Source: an uncultured Oscillospiraceae bacterium (GTDB taxonomy: Bacteria > Bacillota > Clostridia > Oscillospirales > Ruminococcaceae). From it: DNA of 64,000 bases. Below, in pieces: positions 52,771-61,841 of this stretch. The position numbers and the translations under genes are program-made. Where the stretch lies: assembly GCA_934446565.1 (NCBI GenBank), contig CAKSEO010000003.1:22949-86948 (forward strand), in the 5' to 3' direction. Within the stretch, counting starts at the first letter, position 1, and every line of letters starts with the position of its first letter. The notes below the pieces were generated by a model. It was not told the DNA's origin and did not search any database. It was given only the letters and a program-made list of their open reading frames with translations.

Positions 52771-54498
52771 ATGAAAAAAAGAGGAACGATGATACTTCTG
52801 ATACTCATTCCGGTTCTTATCCTCGGACTGGTTTCGGTGATGTCGAACATCGTGTCAACGAATAATATCCGCAGCGTCAGCAGCAGCGCTTCTGAGATAG
52901 CAGACACTTCCCTGCCCAGCATAGAAGCGCTGGGGGAGATACGTCAGGACACACAGTCGCTGCACACCTATGCGCTGTCGCACATCGTTGCGACCGACCT
53001 CGATTCCATGCTGAATATCGTCACGCAGCTGCGCACGATACAGTCCGACCTCGGGGCTTCCCTGGACGAGTACGAGAAGTCCGTTTCCGCGCAGGATATG
53101 GAAGACTTCCAGACGCTCAAGGACGGCATAGACCAGTTCAACTACCACCTTGCCGACCTGCTGGCGTTCAGCGGCGCAGGCGAGAATGAAAAGGCATACG
53201 CGCTCGCAAACGGCGAGCTCTCAGACTGTGCTAACAGCGTTGAGGAAGCAGCCGCAAAGCTGATAAGCTCCGCCACAGTCAGCGCCGAAAACGCCAGAGC
53301 TTCCCTCGACAGCGTATCCAGCGATTCAGTGCGGCTCAGCATGGTACTTGTTATGCTCAGCGCGCTGGCGTTTGCGGCTGCGGCTGTCGTGGTCGTGGTG
53401 TTCGTTATCCGTCCGCTTGTAGCCGTTAAGAACGAGATACGCGGCATAATCGCGGATATCGACCGCGGCGAGGGCGATCTAACACGCCGTATAAAGGTAC
53501 GGTGCAGCGGTGAGCTTGCTGCGGTGCGCGACGGCTTCAACGTGTTCATGGACAAGCTCCAGAGTATATTCAGGGTCATCTCCGACAACGCCCAGCTCAT
53601 GGAGGAAGTGGTGTCCGAGGTGCTCGGCAGCGTACAGACCTCCACAGAAAGCGCCGCGTCGATGTCAGCGCTGACCGAGGAGCTTTCCGCAACTATGGCG
53701 GAGATGTCAGAGAGCGCAGCAGCGATAAATCAGAACACCGCTGACGTTGAGCGAGAAGTCAACGATATCGTGGCGCGCACCGAGGAGATAGCGCAGTTCA
53801 GTATCGAGATGAAACAGCACGCAGAGGGTATCGAGAACTCTGCACGCAGCAACATGACAACGACACACGAAAAGGTGAATACGATGGTAGAGGAGCTGCG
53901 CGAGGACATAGCGTCCAGCGAAAGCGTAGACCAGGTTGACAGCCTGACAAAACAGATACAGCAGATATCCAGGAACACGAACCTGCTTGCGATAAACGCG
54001 TCGATAGAGGCGGCAAGGGCCGGCGAGGCCGGTCAGGGCTTTGCAGTAGTCGCGGACGAGATACGCCAGCTTGCGGAATCCTCAAAGGAATCCGCGGACA
54101 ACATCCAGCGTATCAACAGTATAGTCAAGACGGCGGTAAAGAGCCTGTCCGGGCACGCTACCGAGCTGCTGGATTACATGCAGGAGCAGATACTTCCGGA
54201 ATTTGAGAATTTCGTGCAGTCCGGCGTGCAGTACCGCGAGCATGCCGACCACATAGAAAACACGATGGAGGACTTCGCAGCGAAAACTGACGAACTGCGC
54301 AGGAACATGACTAATATCGCGCAGTCCATCGACAGCATTTCCACAGCGATAAAGGAGGGCGTGACCGGAGTCAACGGCACCGCCGAAAGCACACAGGTGC
54401 TTGTCGCGGACATGAACCGTATCTCTACTCGCATGGACGATAACAAAAACATCGCTGACCAGCTCAGCAAAGAAGCAGAGATATTTACCCGGGCCTGA
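52771..54498 (+). CDS. Methyl-accepting chemotaxis protein
   Basis: 575-residue receptor. Membrane spans at about residues 7-27 and 192-213; the external part between is a four-helix-bundle ligand domain ([24 protein letters not shown] ...). A HAMP domain ([22 protein letters not shown]) and the signalling rod follow, with the CheA/CheW contact tip [48 protein letters not shown] precedes the ATG, and the gene is coupled to the sugar-binding lipoprotein gene. No flagellar or che genes are in the window. Confidence 0.92.
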   Translation: MKKRGTMILLILIPVLILGLVSVMSNIVSTNNIRSVSSSASEIADTSLPSIEALGEIRQDTQSLHTYALSHIVATDLDSMLNIVTQLRTIQSDLGASLDEYEKSVSAQDMEDFQTLKDGIDQFNYHLADLLAFSGAGENEKAYALANGELSDCANSVEEAAAKLISSATVSAENARASLDSVSSDSVRLSMVLVMLSALAFAAAAVVVVVFVIRPLVAVKNEIRGIIADIDRGEGDLTRRIKVRCSGELAAVRDGFNVFMDKLQSIFRVISDNAQLMEEVVSEVLGSVQTSTESAASMSALTEELSATMAEMSESAAAINQNTADVEREVNDIVARTEEIAQFSIEMKQHAEGIENSARSNMTTTHEKVNTMVEELREDIASSESVDQVDSLTKQIQQISRNTNLLAINASIEAARAGEAGQGFAVVADEIRQLAESSKESADNIQRINSIVKTAVKSLSGHATELLDYMQEQILPEFENFVQSGVQYREHADHIENTMEDFAAKTDELRRNMTNIAQSIDSISTAIKEGVTGVNGTAESTQVLVADMNRISTRMDDNKNIADQLSKEAEIFTRA

Positions 54499-54510
54499 AT
54501 CCAATATTTC

Positions 54511-54545
54511 ATGGCGAGCACAGAAAATTGTGTTCGCCATTTATT
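54511..54545 (+). terminator. Rho-independent terminator
   Basis: ATGGCGAGCACA / TGTGTTCGCCAT stem with one G-T pair, followed by a T/A tail, 12 bases after the receptor gene. Confidence 0.8.
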
Positions 54546-54678
54546 ATAGTGTAGATAGTACTTGCTGCGTTGTATGTGAATTATCTTTAAAAAGGGCATA
54601 CTACATGTGTGAAAATCGCGTTGTTTTTCGGCAAGGTGCTGAAAATTTGCAAATAGTAAAAAAAACGTTGAAAAATTA

Positions 54679-54707
54679 TTGACATTGTGTCGAAAGTGTG
54701 ATAAATT
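54679..54707 (+). promoter_or_regulatory. Promoter of FAD oxidoreductase/xpt/transporter region
   Basis: TTGACA (54679-54684), 17-base spacer, TAAATT (54702-54707). No purine riboswitch signature lies between it and the ATG. Confidence 0.55.
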
Positions 54708-54776
54708 AATAACGTATATGGGAAAATCAGAACTATTGAGAATCTGACTTTCTCTAAGTGTGAAAGGTTGTTTAAA

Positions 54777-56174
54777 ATGGCAAATTATGATGTTATTATC
54801 GTCGGCGCAGGTCCTGCAGGTATCTTCACCGCGCTGGAAATGCTCCGCAAGGGCTCCAAGAAAAAAGTCCTCATCGTTGAAAAGGGCGTTTCCGTTGAAA
54901 AAAGAGCCTGTCCCAAGGCTAAGACCAAGGTCTGCATGAACTGCAAGCCCTACTGCCACATCACTACCGGCTTCTCCGGCGCCGGCGCATTCTCTGACGG
55001 CAAGCTGTCGCTTTCCTGCGAGGTCGGCGGAAACCTCCCGGAGCTCATCGGAGAGGAACTGGCTCAGGCTACCATCGACTACACGGACAAGATATACCTC
55101 GAATTCGGCGCTGACCCCCACGTTGAGGGCGTCAGCGACCCGGACAAGATCCGCGAGATACGCAAGAAAGCTATCAACGCGAACCTGAAGCTGGTAGACT
55201 GCCCCATACGCCACCTCGGCACTGAAATGGCTCATCAGCTCTATCTGCGCATTGAAAAGCACCTGCTCGAAAACGGCGTGGATATCATGTTCTCCACCCG
55301 CTGCGAGGATATCATCATCGAGGGCGACGTCTGCACCGGAGTTATCGTCACCGACAACAAGGGCAACGACCGTCGCGAGATAAAGGCAGACAACATCGTC
55401 ATCGCTACCGGCAGAAAGGGCGCGGACTGGCTGGAGCGTACCTGCGAGAGCCACAGCATTGCTCATCAGCCCGGTACTGTCGATATCGGCGTGCGCGTGG
55501 AGGTCCGCAACGAGGTCATGGAGGAGGTCAACGCCGTACTCTACGAGTCAAAGCTCATCGGATACCCGCTGCCGTTCAAGAACAAGGTCAGAACGTTCTG
55601 TCAGAATCCCGGCGGCTTTGTAAGCCAGGAGAACTACGACAACAACCTCGCTGTCGTCAACGGGCATTCCTATAAGGACCTCAAGTCCAACAACACCAAC
55701 CTCGCGATACTCTGTTCGCATAATTTCAGCGTTCCGTTCAATCAGCCGATAGAGTACGCGCAGAAAGTCGGCGAGCTCACCAACATGCTCGGCAACGGTC
55801 ACATCATGGTACAGCGCTACGGCGATATCCTCGACGGAAAGCGCACCTGGGAAAAGGAGCTGTCGTTCTCCAACGTCAGACCCACCCTTCCCGACGCAGT
55901 AGCAGGCGACATCACCGCCGCAATGCCCTACCGCACGATGACCAATATCATCAACTTCATCAAGGCTGTTGACTGCGTAGTGCCCGGATTTGCCAGCCGC
56001 GAAACGCTGCTTTACTCTCCGGAGCTGAAGTTCTACAGCAACCGCATAAAGATGGACCAGCATTTCAATACTAACATTCACGGACTGCACTGCCTGGGCG
56101 ACTCCAGCGGCTGGACAAGAGGACTTATGATGGCGTCCGTGATGGGCGTGCTCATGGGCAGAGAATTGATCTGA
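54777..56174 (+). CDS. FAD-dependent oxidoreductase of unknown substrate
   Basis: 465-residue flavoprotein. GAGPAGIFTALEML after an N-terminal strand (residues about 5-24) binds the ADP part of FAD; a second FAD motif is near the end (LHCLGDSSGWTRGLMMASVMG). A Cys-rich stretch (RACPKAKTKVCMNCKPYCH) sits after the first motif. It fits the group of uncharacterised FAD-dependent dehydrogenases with a GGFVSQE block. ATG 54777 has GAAAGG 9 bases upstream; a TTG three codons earlier is rejected. xpt follows after 13 bases, so the two are cotranscribed. Confidence 0.85.
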   Translation: MANYDVIIVGAGPAGIFTALEMLRKGSKKKVLIVEKGVSVEKRACPKAKTKVCMNCKPYCHITTGFSGAGAFSDGKLSLSCEVGGNLPELIGEELAQATIDYTDKIYLEFGADPHVEGVSDPDKIREIRKKAINANLKLVDCPIRHLGTEMAHQLYLRIEKHLLENGVDIMFSTRCEDIIIEGDVCTGVIVTDNKGNDRREIKADNIVIATGRKGADWLERTCESHSIAHQPGTVDIGVRVEVRNEVMEEVNAVLYESKLIGYPLPFKNKVRTFCQNPGGFVSQENYDNNLAVVNGHSYKDLKSNNTNLAILCSHNFSVPFNQPIEYAQKVGELTNMLGNGHIMVQRYGDILDGKRTWEKELSFSNVRPTLPDAVAGDITAAMPYRTMTNIINFIKAVDCVVPGFASRETLLYSPELKFYSNRIKMDQHFNTNIHGLHCLGDSSGWTRGLMMASVMGVLMGRELI

Positions 56175-56187
56175 GAGGTACGGAAAA

Positions 56188-56769
56188 ATGCAGCTTCTTA
56201 AAGACAGAATAAGAAAAGACGGCGTTATCAAGGAGGGAAACGTCCTTAAAGTGGACAGCTTCCTTAATCACCAGATGGACATTGCGCTCATCAACGAAAT
56301 GGGCAAGGAATTCCGCAGACGCTTCCCGGACAAGAGTATCAACAAGATACTCACCATCGAGGCGTCGGGCATCGGCATAGCGTGCATCACCGCGCAGTAC
56401 TTCAACTGCCCCGTGGTGTTCGCGAAAAAGACCCAGAGCATCAACATCGACGGCGAGGTGTACTCTACTCAGATAAAGAGCTTCACCCACGGCCGTACAT
56501 ACGACGTTATCGTGAAGAAAGCGTTCCTGTCGCCGGATGATAACATCCTTATCATCGACGATTTCCTCGCAAACGGCTGCGCGCTGCTCGGGCTCATCGA
56601 CATCGTAAAGCATGCCGGCGCGAAGATCGCAGGTGCGGGTATCGTTATCGAAAAGGGCTGCCAGCAGGGCGGCGAGCTCGTCCGCAGCCAGGGTATCCGG
56701 GTGGAGTCACTCGCGATAATCGACGAAATGGACCCGGTAAACGGCTGCAAATTCCGGGACGACGACTGA
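56188..56769 (+). CDS. xpt: Xanthine phosphoribosyltransferase
   Basis: Joins xanthine with PRPP to give XMP in purine salvage. The PRPP loop is ILIIDDFLANGCAL (about residues 124-137); KTQSINIDGEVYSTQIKSFTHG is a typical Xpt block. 193 residues is normal. It precedes a BMP-type nucleoside ABC transporter, so import and salvage appear joined. Confidence 0.92.
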   Translation: MQLLKDRIRKDGVIKEGNVLKVDSFLNHQMDIALINEMGKEFRRRFPDKSINKILTIEASGIGIACITAQYFNCPVVFAKKTQSINIDGEVYSTQIKSFTHGRTYDVIVKKAFLSPDDNILIIDDFLANGCALLGLIDIVKHAGAKIAGAGIVIEKGCQQGGELVRSQGIRVESLAIIDEMDPVNGCKFRDDD

Positions 56770-56845
56770 TTTCAACGGCGAAAAGCCGAAGAAATATAAA
56801 CAAACGCGGTAAAACCGCAGACACACATTAGGGAGGAACCAACCA

Positions 56846-57961
56846 ATGAAGAAGAAATTACTCGCCGCTCTCATGGCGGCAGCAATGCTGCTCACAGGCT
56901 GCTCTGGAAATTCCACTTCCAGCAGCTCCACTGCTGACAACGCAGGCAGCACCGCAGACAACGCAGCAAGCGTAAAGGCAGGCTTCGTCTACATCGGCAA
57001 GATCGACGACGGCGGCTACACCCAGGCTCATGACCAGGGCAGACTTGCTATCGAGAAGATGGGCGTTGAAACCGCTTACGTTGAGGACGTTGCAGAGACC
57101 GTTTCCGACACCTGCGAAGCTATCCGCACCCTTATCGACGAGGGCTGCAACCTTATCTACACCAACTCCTTCGGCTTCATGGAGGGCACAGTTGAGATGG
57201 CTAAGGAGTATCCGGACGTTAAGTTCGCTCACTGCTCCGGCTACCAGAGAGCTGACAATCTCTCCACCTACTTCGGCAAGGTTTACCAGGCGCGTTACCT
57301 CGCAGGTATCGTTGCAGGCATGAAGACCGAGAAGAACTACATCGGCTACGTTGCAGCCAAGGGCATTCCTGAGGTTATCCGCGGCATCAACGCGTTCACA
57401 CTCGGCGTACAGTCCGTTAACCCCGACGCTAAGGTCGAGGTCGTATTCACCGATACATGGTACGATCCCTCCGTTGAAAAGCAGGCTGCTCTTGAGCTGC
57501 TGAACAAGGGCGTTGACGTTATCGCTCAGCACCAGGATACCACCGCTCCGCAGGTAGCTGCACAGGAGAAGGGTGCATACTGCATCGGCTACAACTTCCC
57601 GACGGCTGACGCTGCTCCCGACGCTTACCTGACCGCTGCATGCTTCAACTGGGCAACATTCTACACCGACGACTGCCAGAGAGCGCTCGACGGCACATGG
57701 TCCAGCCGCGCTTACTGGGAGGGTCTCGCAGCTAACATGACTTACCTCGACGACCTCACCGCACTCTGCGCAGAGGGTACTCAGGAGAAGGTAGACGCTG
57801 CTAGAGATTCCATCATCGACGGTTCCTTTGATCCGTTCACTGGTCCTCTCTACGACCAGAACGGCGAGCTCAAGGTCGAGGACGGCGTCAAGATGACCGA
57901 CGACGAGATCTGGAACATGAACTGGTTCGTTCAGGGCGTTGTAGGCTCTATCCCCGCGTAA
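56846..57961 (+). CDS. BMP-family purine nucleoside-binding lipoprotein
   Basis: 371-residue receptor of the ABC transporter downstream. Lipoprotein signal with Cys19 (L-L-T-G-C), a Ser/Thr linker and the BMP fold: VKAGFVYIGKIDDGGYTQAHDQG, IYTNSFGFMEGTVEMAKEYPDVKFAHCSG, VDVIAQHQDTTAPQVAAQEKG. Members bind guanosine, inosine and related nucleosides. GGGAGGAACC precedes the ATG. The 170-base gap to the ATPase gene holds three hairpins (57985-58011, 58018-58056 and 58072-58090), typical of a receptor made in excess over the transporter. Confidence 0.9.
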   Translation: MKKKLLAALMAAAMLLTGCSGNSTSSSSTADNAGSTADNAASVKAGFVYIGKIDDGGYTQAHDQGRLAIEKMGVETAYVEDVAETVSDTCEAIRTLIDEGCNLIYTNSFGFMEGTVEMAKEYPDVKFAHCSGYQRADNLSTYFGKVYQARYLAGIVAGMKTEKNYIGYVAAKGIPEVIRGINAFTLGVQSVNPDAKVEVVFTDTWYDPSVEKQAALELLNKGVDVIAQHQDTTAPQVAAQEKGAYCIGYNFPTADAAPDAYLTAACFNWATFYTDDCQRALDGTWSSRAYWEGLAANMTYLDDLTALCAEGTQEKVDAARDSIIDGSFDPFTGPLYDQNGELKVEDGVKMTDDEIWNMNWFVQGVVGSIPA

Positions 57962-58130
57962 TCAGAACCGAATAACGGCAGACGCAGGCTGCATAACACA
58001 GCCTGCCCTGCTTGTTTTCACGAGCGGTATACAGACGTGTACCGTTTGTGAAAGTAAGCAGATTTAAAATCGTCCGGCAGAGCCGGACGCGATAATTCCG
58101 AATTCCGAATTTAATTAACGGGAGGTACAA

Positions 58131-59660
58131 ATGTCCGAACCATATATAAGGTTAAAGAACATCTGCAAAAGCTTCGGCAAGGTGCAGGCGAACAAAAACG
58201 TATCCATCGACGTCAACAAGGGCGAGATACTCGCGCTGCTCGGCGAGAACGGCTCCGGTAAGAGCACGCTCGTTAACATGCTCAGCGGAATCTACACCCC
58301 AGACAGCGGCGAGATCGAGATCGATGGAAAGAACGTAGTGTTCCGCTCGCCCAAGGACGCGATAAACGCCGGAATCGGCATGATACATCAGCACTTCAAG
58401 CTTATAGACGTGCTGACCGCCGCTGAAAATATCGTCATCGGTCAGGAAAGCAGCGTCATAGTCAGCAAAAAGAAGATGAACACCCGCATAAACGAGCTCA
58501 GCCAGAAATACGGCATTTCTATCGACCCGGACAAGAAAGTCTACAACATGTCCGTCAGCGAAAAGCAGTCGGTGGAGATAATGAAGATACTCTACCGCGG
58601 CGCGGATGTGCTTATCCTGGACGAGCCTACCGCCGTCCTCACTCCGCAGGAGATACGCGCGCTGTTCGATATCCTCCGCGGAATGAAAGAGCGCGGCTGC
58701 TGCATAATCATCATCACCCACAAGCTCGCGGAGGTAATGGAGATCTCCGACCGCGTCACGGTGCTCCGCAAGGGCGAGTCCATCACCACCGCTGTCACAA
58801 AGGATTCCACCCCGCAGGAGCTGACCGAAATGATGGTCGGCAGCGCGGTTTCCCTTGAGATAGACCGCCCGAAAGAAAAACTCAGCGAAAAGCCTGTGCT
58901 TTCCGTTGACCGCCTTTCAAAGAAATCCTTTGACGGTATCGACCTGCTGCGCGGAATGAGTTTCGACCTCTACGGCGGCGAGATACTCGGCGTTGCAGGT
59001 ATCGCGGGCAGCGGTCAGAAAGAGCTGTGCGAGATAATCGCAGGGCTCATGAAAGCGGACGGCGGCTCGGTCAAGTTCAACAACGAGGAGATTCTCGGAC
59101 TGTCGCCCCGGGCTATTCTCCGGCATGGAATAAGCATGAGCTTTATCCCTGAAGACAGACTCGGAATGGGTCTGGTCGCCGGAATGAGCGTCATGAACAA
59201 TGTCATCCTGAAAAGCTACAACCGCAATCCCGGTCCGTTCCTCGACCGGAAATTCGCAAAGACCCTGGCGGAACAGATAGTGCATGATTTCGACATCTCA
59301 ACGCCGTCAGTGAATCACGAGGTAAAGAAACTTTCCGGCGGAAATATCCAGAAAGTCCTGCTGGGGCGCGAGATATGGCTCAGCCCGAAAGTGCTGATAA
59401 CCGCCTACCCTGTCCGCGGACTGGACATCGGAGCATCCTACAACATCTACCGTGTGCTGAACGAGCAGAAGAAAAAGGGCGTAGCCGTGCTGTTCATCGG
59501 CGAGGACCTTGACGTGCTCAAGAGCATTTCCGACCGCCTGATGGTAATACATGACGGCGAGGTCGTTGACATCGTTGACCCCGAAAAGGTGACGAAAGAG
59601 GATATCGGCATGATGATGCTGGGACATAAACCCGGAGCAGAGGGAGGCGAGGCAGTATGA
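58131..59660 (+). CDS. Nucleoside ABC transporter ATPase (double NBD)
   Basis: 509 residues with two ATP-binding domains, the RbsA/YufO type. First domain: Walker A GENGSGKST (38-46), signature MSVSEKQSVEI in place of the usual LSVG-x-QQRVEI, Walker B VLILDEPTAVL. Second domain: Walker A altered to GIAGSGQKE, signature LSGGNIQKVLL, and Walker B VLITAYPVRGLD. As in the family, only one site is likely fully active. GGGAGG precedes the ATG, and the stop overlaps the permease start. Confidence 0.92.
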   Translation: MSEPYIRLKNICKSFGKVQANKNVSIDVNKGEILALLGENGSGKSTLVNMLSGIYTPDSGEIEIDGKNVVFRSPKDAINAGIGMIHQHFKLIDVLTAAENIVIGQESSVIVSKKKMNTRINELSQKYGISIDPDKKVYNMSVSEKQSVEIMKILYRGADVLILDEPTAVLTPQEIRALFDILRGMKERGCCIIIITHKLAEVMEISDRVTVLRKGESITTAVTKDSTPQELTEMMVGSAVSLEIDRPKEKLSEKPVLSVDRLSKKSFDGIDLLRGMSFDLYGGEILGVAGIAGSGQKELCEIIAGLMKADGGSVKFNNEEILGLSPRAILRHGISMSFIPEDRLGMGLVAGMSVMNNVILKSYNRNPGPFLDRKFAKTLAEQIVHDFDISTPSVNHEVKKLSGGNIQKVLLGREIWLSPKVLITAYPVRGLDIGASYNIYRVLNEQKKKGVAVLFIGEDLDVLKSISDRLMVIHDGEVVDIVDPEKVTKEDIGMMMLGHKPGAEGGEAV

Positions 59661-60730
59661 GCATTGCAAACAGAATACACATAACCAAACGCACCGGCGC
59701 GTCCGGCGGAGCGCAGCTTGCATCAAGGCTCATCGCCATCGTTGTCGCACTGCTTGCCTCAGGGCTGGTAATGCTCTTTATGGGCTACCACCCACTGGAA
59801 ATATTCGGTAAGATAATCACATCATCGCTGTCCACCTACAGCAGATTCGGCGAAACGATGAACAAGACGATACTGCTGACGATGCTGTCGCTGGGTATCT
59901 CCATCGCGTTCCGCATGAAATTCTGGAACATCGGCGCGGAGGGTCAGTTCTACATGGGAGCGTTCGGAGCGGCGCTCATCGCGTTCGGATTCCCGGACCT
60001 GCCAGCATGGTTACTGCTGCCGCTGATGGGGCTTTCAGCGTTCGTTTTCGGCGGTATCTGGGCGCTTATCCCGGCGCTCATCAAGGCGAAGTTCACTACG
60101 TCGGAAACGCTCGTCACACTGATGATGAACTACATCGCGATATCGTTCATCTCCTACCTGCAATACGGTCCGTGGAAGGACCCGGAGTCCCTGGGTGCGG
60201 CGAAGATAGCCAGGTTCTCCGACAATGCGATACTTCCCAAGGTATTCGGTATCCACGCAGGATGGATAATCATGCTGGTGCTGGTGGTCGTAATGACTAT
60301 CCTGCTGAAATACACAAAGCTGGGCTACCAGATAGACGTACTCGGCGAGAGCGAGACCACCGCGAGGTACGCCGGTATGAACACGCTGAAAATAATGATA
60401 ATCGCGGTGCTGATTTCCGGCGGTCTGTGCGGAGTTGCCGGATTCATGCAGGCGTCCGCAGTCGAGAAGTCCATCACCGACCAGATGTCCGGCGGACTGG
60501 GATTCACGGCTGTTATAACAGCGTGGCTGGCTAAGCTGAAACCTCCGGTGATAGTCGTGGTTTCGTTCGCATTCTCGATGCTGCTCCAGAGCGGAAAGGC
60601 GCTCCAGGTAATGGGCATCCCGTCCTCGATAACCGAGGTGCTCCAGGGCGTTATAATCTTCTTCGTTCTCGGAAGCGAATTCTTCATCAACTACAAGATA
60701 TCGTTCCGCAAGGCTGATAAGGAGGGCTGA
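59657..60730 (+). CDS. Nucleoside ABC transporter permease 1
   Basis: 357-residue inner-membrane subunit with eight to nine helices (IVALLASGLVMLFMGYHPLEIFGKI; MKFWNIGAEGQFYMGAFGAAL is the family EAA-like block). The start overlaps the ATPase gene by four bases. It pairs with the next permease to form the pore. Confidence 0.9.
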   Translation: MSIANRIHITKRTGASGGAQLASRLIAIVVALLASGLVMLFMGYHPLEIFGKIITSSLSTYSRFGETMNKTILLTMLSLGISIAFRMKFWNIGAEGQFYMGAFGAALIAFGFPDLPAWLLLPLMGLSAFVFGGIWALIPALIKAKFTTSETLVTLMMNYIAISFISYLQYGPWKDPESLGAAKIARFSDNAILPKVFGIHAGWIIMLVLVVVMTILLKYTKLGYQIDVLGESETTARYAGMNTLKIMIIAVLISGGLCGVAGFMQASAVEKSITDQMSGGLGFTAVITAWLAKLKPPVIVVVSFAFSMLLQSGKALQVMGIPSSITEVLQGVIIFFVLGSEFFINYKISFRKADKEG

Positions 60731-60731
60731 T

Positions 60732-61676
60732 ATGGATATTATAAATGAAATTTCGCTGTTCCTCCAGACTTCCATTCAGATGGGTACGCACATTCTTTTT
60801 GCTATTGTCGGCGGTATCATCTGTGAAAAAGTCGGCAACATGAACCTCGGTATCGAAGGCATGATGCTGATGGGCGCGGCTGTGGGATTCCAGGTAGCCT
60901 GCGCGACCGCAAATCCGTTCCTGGCAGTGCTTTCCGCAGGACTTGCCGGGCTGGTCGGAGCGCTTATTTACGCGTTCATCACGGTAACACTGCGCGGCAA
61001 TCAGGTCGTTACAGGACTGGTTCTGACGATTTTCGGCACCGGCGTTGCGGGATTCATAGGGAAGTCCGTTTCCGGCAACACTGTCCCGACTGAGGTAGTA
61101 AACGCGTTCAAGCCCTACGATATCCCGGTACTGTGCGATATTCCAATAATTGGAAAGGCACTGTTCTCCCAGAGCGGTTACGTTCAGGCGGCGATAGTCG
61201 TCGCGGTACTGGCATATCTTTACATCAACAAGACGCGTTTCGGACTCAACATGCGCGCGGTCGGCGAAAATCCTGCCGCGGCTGACGCGTCTGGTATCAA
61301 CGTTACGCTCTACAAGTACGTTCACATCCTCGCCGGAGGATTCCTCTGCGGCGTAGGCGGCGCGTACCTCTCCACCGTGTTCCTCACAACCTGGCAGGAC
61401 AACGTTACTGCCGGCGCAGGCTGGATCGCGGTCGCACTGGTAATTTTCAGCACATGGAATCCGCTCAAGGCGATTTTCGCTGCGTACCTGTTCGGTATGC
61501 TGAAGGGTCTGAACTTCAAAATGCAGGGCTGGGGATTCCAGGTACCCTCGCAGATACTTGAAATGCTGCCCTACATCGCTACGATAGTCGTGCTGATATT
61601 CATCACGCTCCGCAAAAAGCGCGAGAATCAGCCGCCAAAGGCGCTCGGCGACCCGTACTTCAGAGAAGAAAGATAA
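60732..61676 (+). CDS. Nucleoside ABC transporter permease 2
   Basis: 314-residue second permease (GGIICEKVGNMNLGIEGMMLMGA; RAVGENPAAADASGINV). It begins one base after the stop of permease 1, at AAGGAGGG. The operon ends in a strong terminator at 61682. Confidence 0.9.
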   Translation: MDIINEISLFLQTSIQMGTHILFAIVGGIICEKVGNMNLGIEGMMLMGAAVGFQVACATANPFLAVLSAGLAGLVGALIYAFITVTLRGNQVVTGLVLTIFGTGVAGFIGKSVSGNTVPTEVVNAFKPYDIPVLCDIPIIGKALFSQSGYVQAAIVVAVLAYLYINKTRFGLNMRAVGENPAAADASGINVTLYKYVHILAGGFLCGVGGAYLSTVFLTTWQDNVTAGAGWIAVALVIFSTWNPLKAIFAAYLFGMLKGLNFKMQGWGFQVPSQILEMLPYIATIVVLIFITLRKKRENQPPKALGDPYFREER

Positions 61677-61681
61677 GTTTA

Positions 61682-61706
61682 CCCCGGAGCCAAGCTCCGG
61701 GGTTTC
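61682..61706 (+). terminator. Rho-independent terminator of transporter operon
   Basis: CCCCGGAGC-CAA-GCTCCGGGG then TTT. Confidence 0.85.
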
Positions 61707-61782
61707 CCGCGCTCCGCAGAAAAAATGCGCGGCTGTGCATTTGTGAAAATTTCAGATTATTCGCAAAAATATGGCAAATCTA

Positions 61783-61812
61783 TTGACAAAAAGGGAGAAT
61801 GTAGTGTATAAT
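61783..61812 (+). promoter_or_regulatory. Promoter of diguanylate cyclase gene
   Basis: TTGACA (61783-61788), 18-base spacer, TATAAT (61807-61812); GGGGGTG precedes the ATG at 61842. Confidence 0.7.
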
Positions 61813-61841
61813 TAGTATATATTGCATGTCGGGGGTGCACT

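Noticed and set aside
54545..54776. Purine riboswitch ahead of the FAD oxidoreductase/xpt genes
   Set aside because: The conserved loops and the paired helix of the guanine class are absent here and also before the BMP gene.
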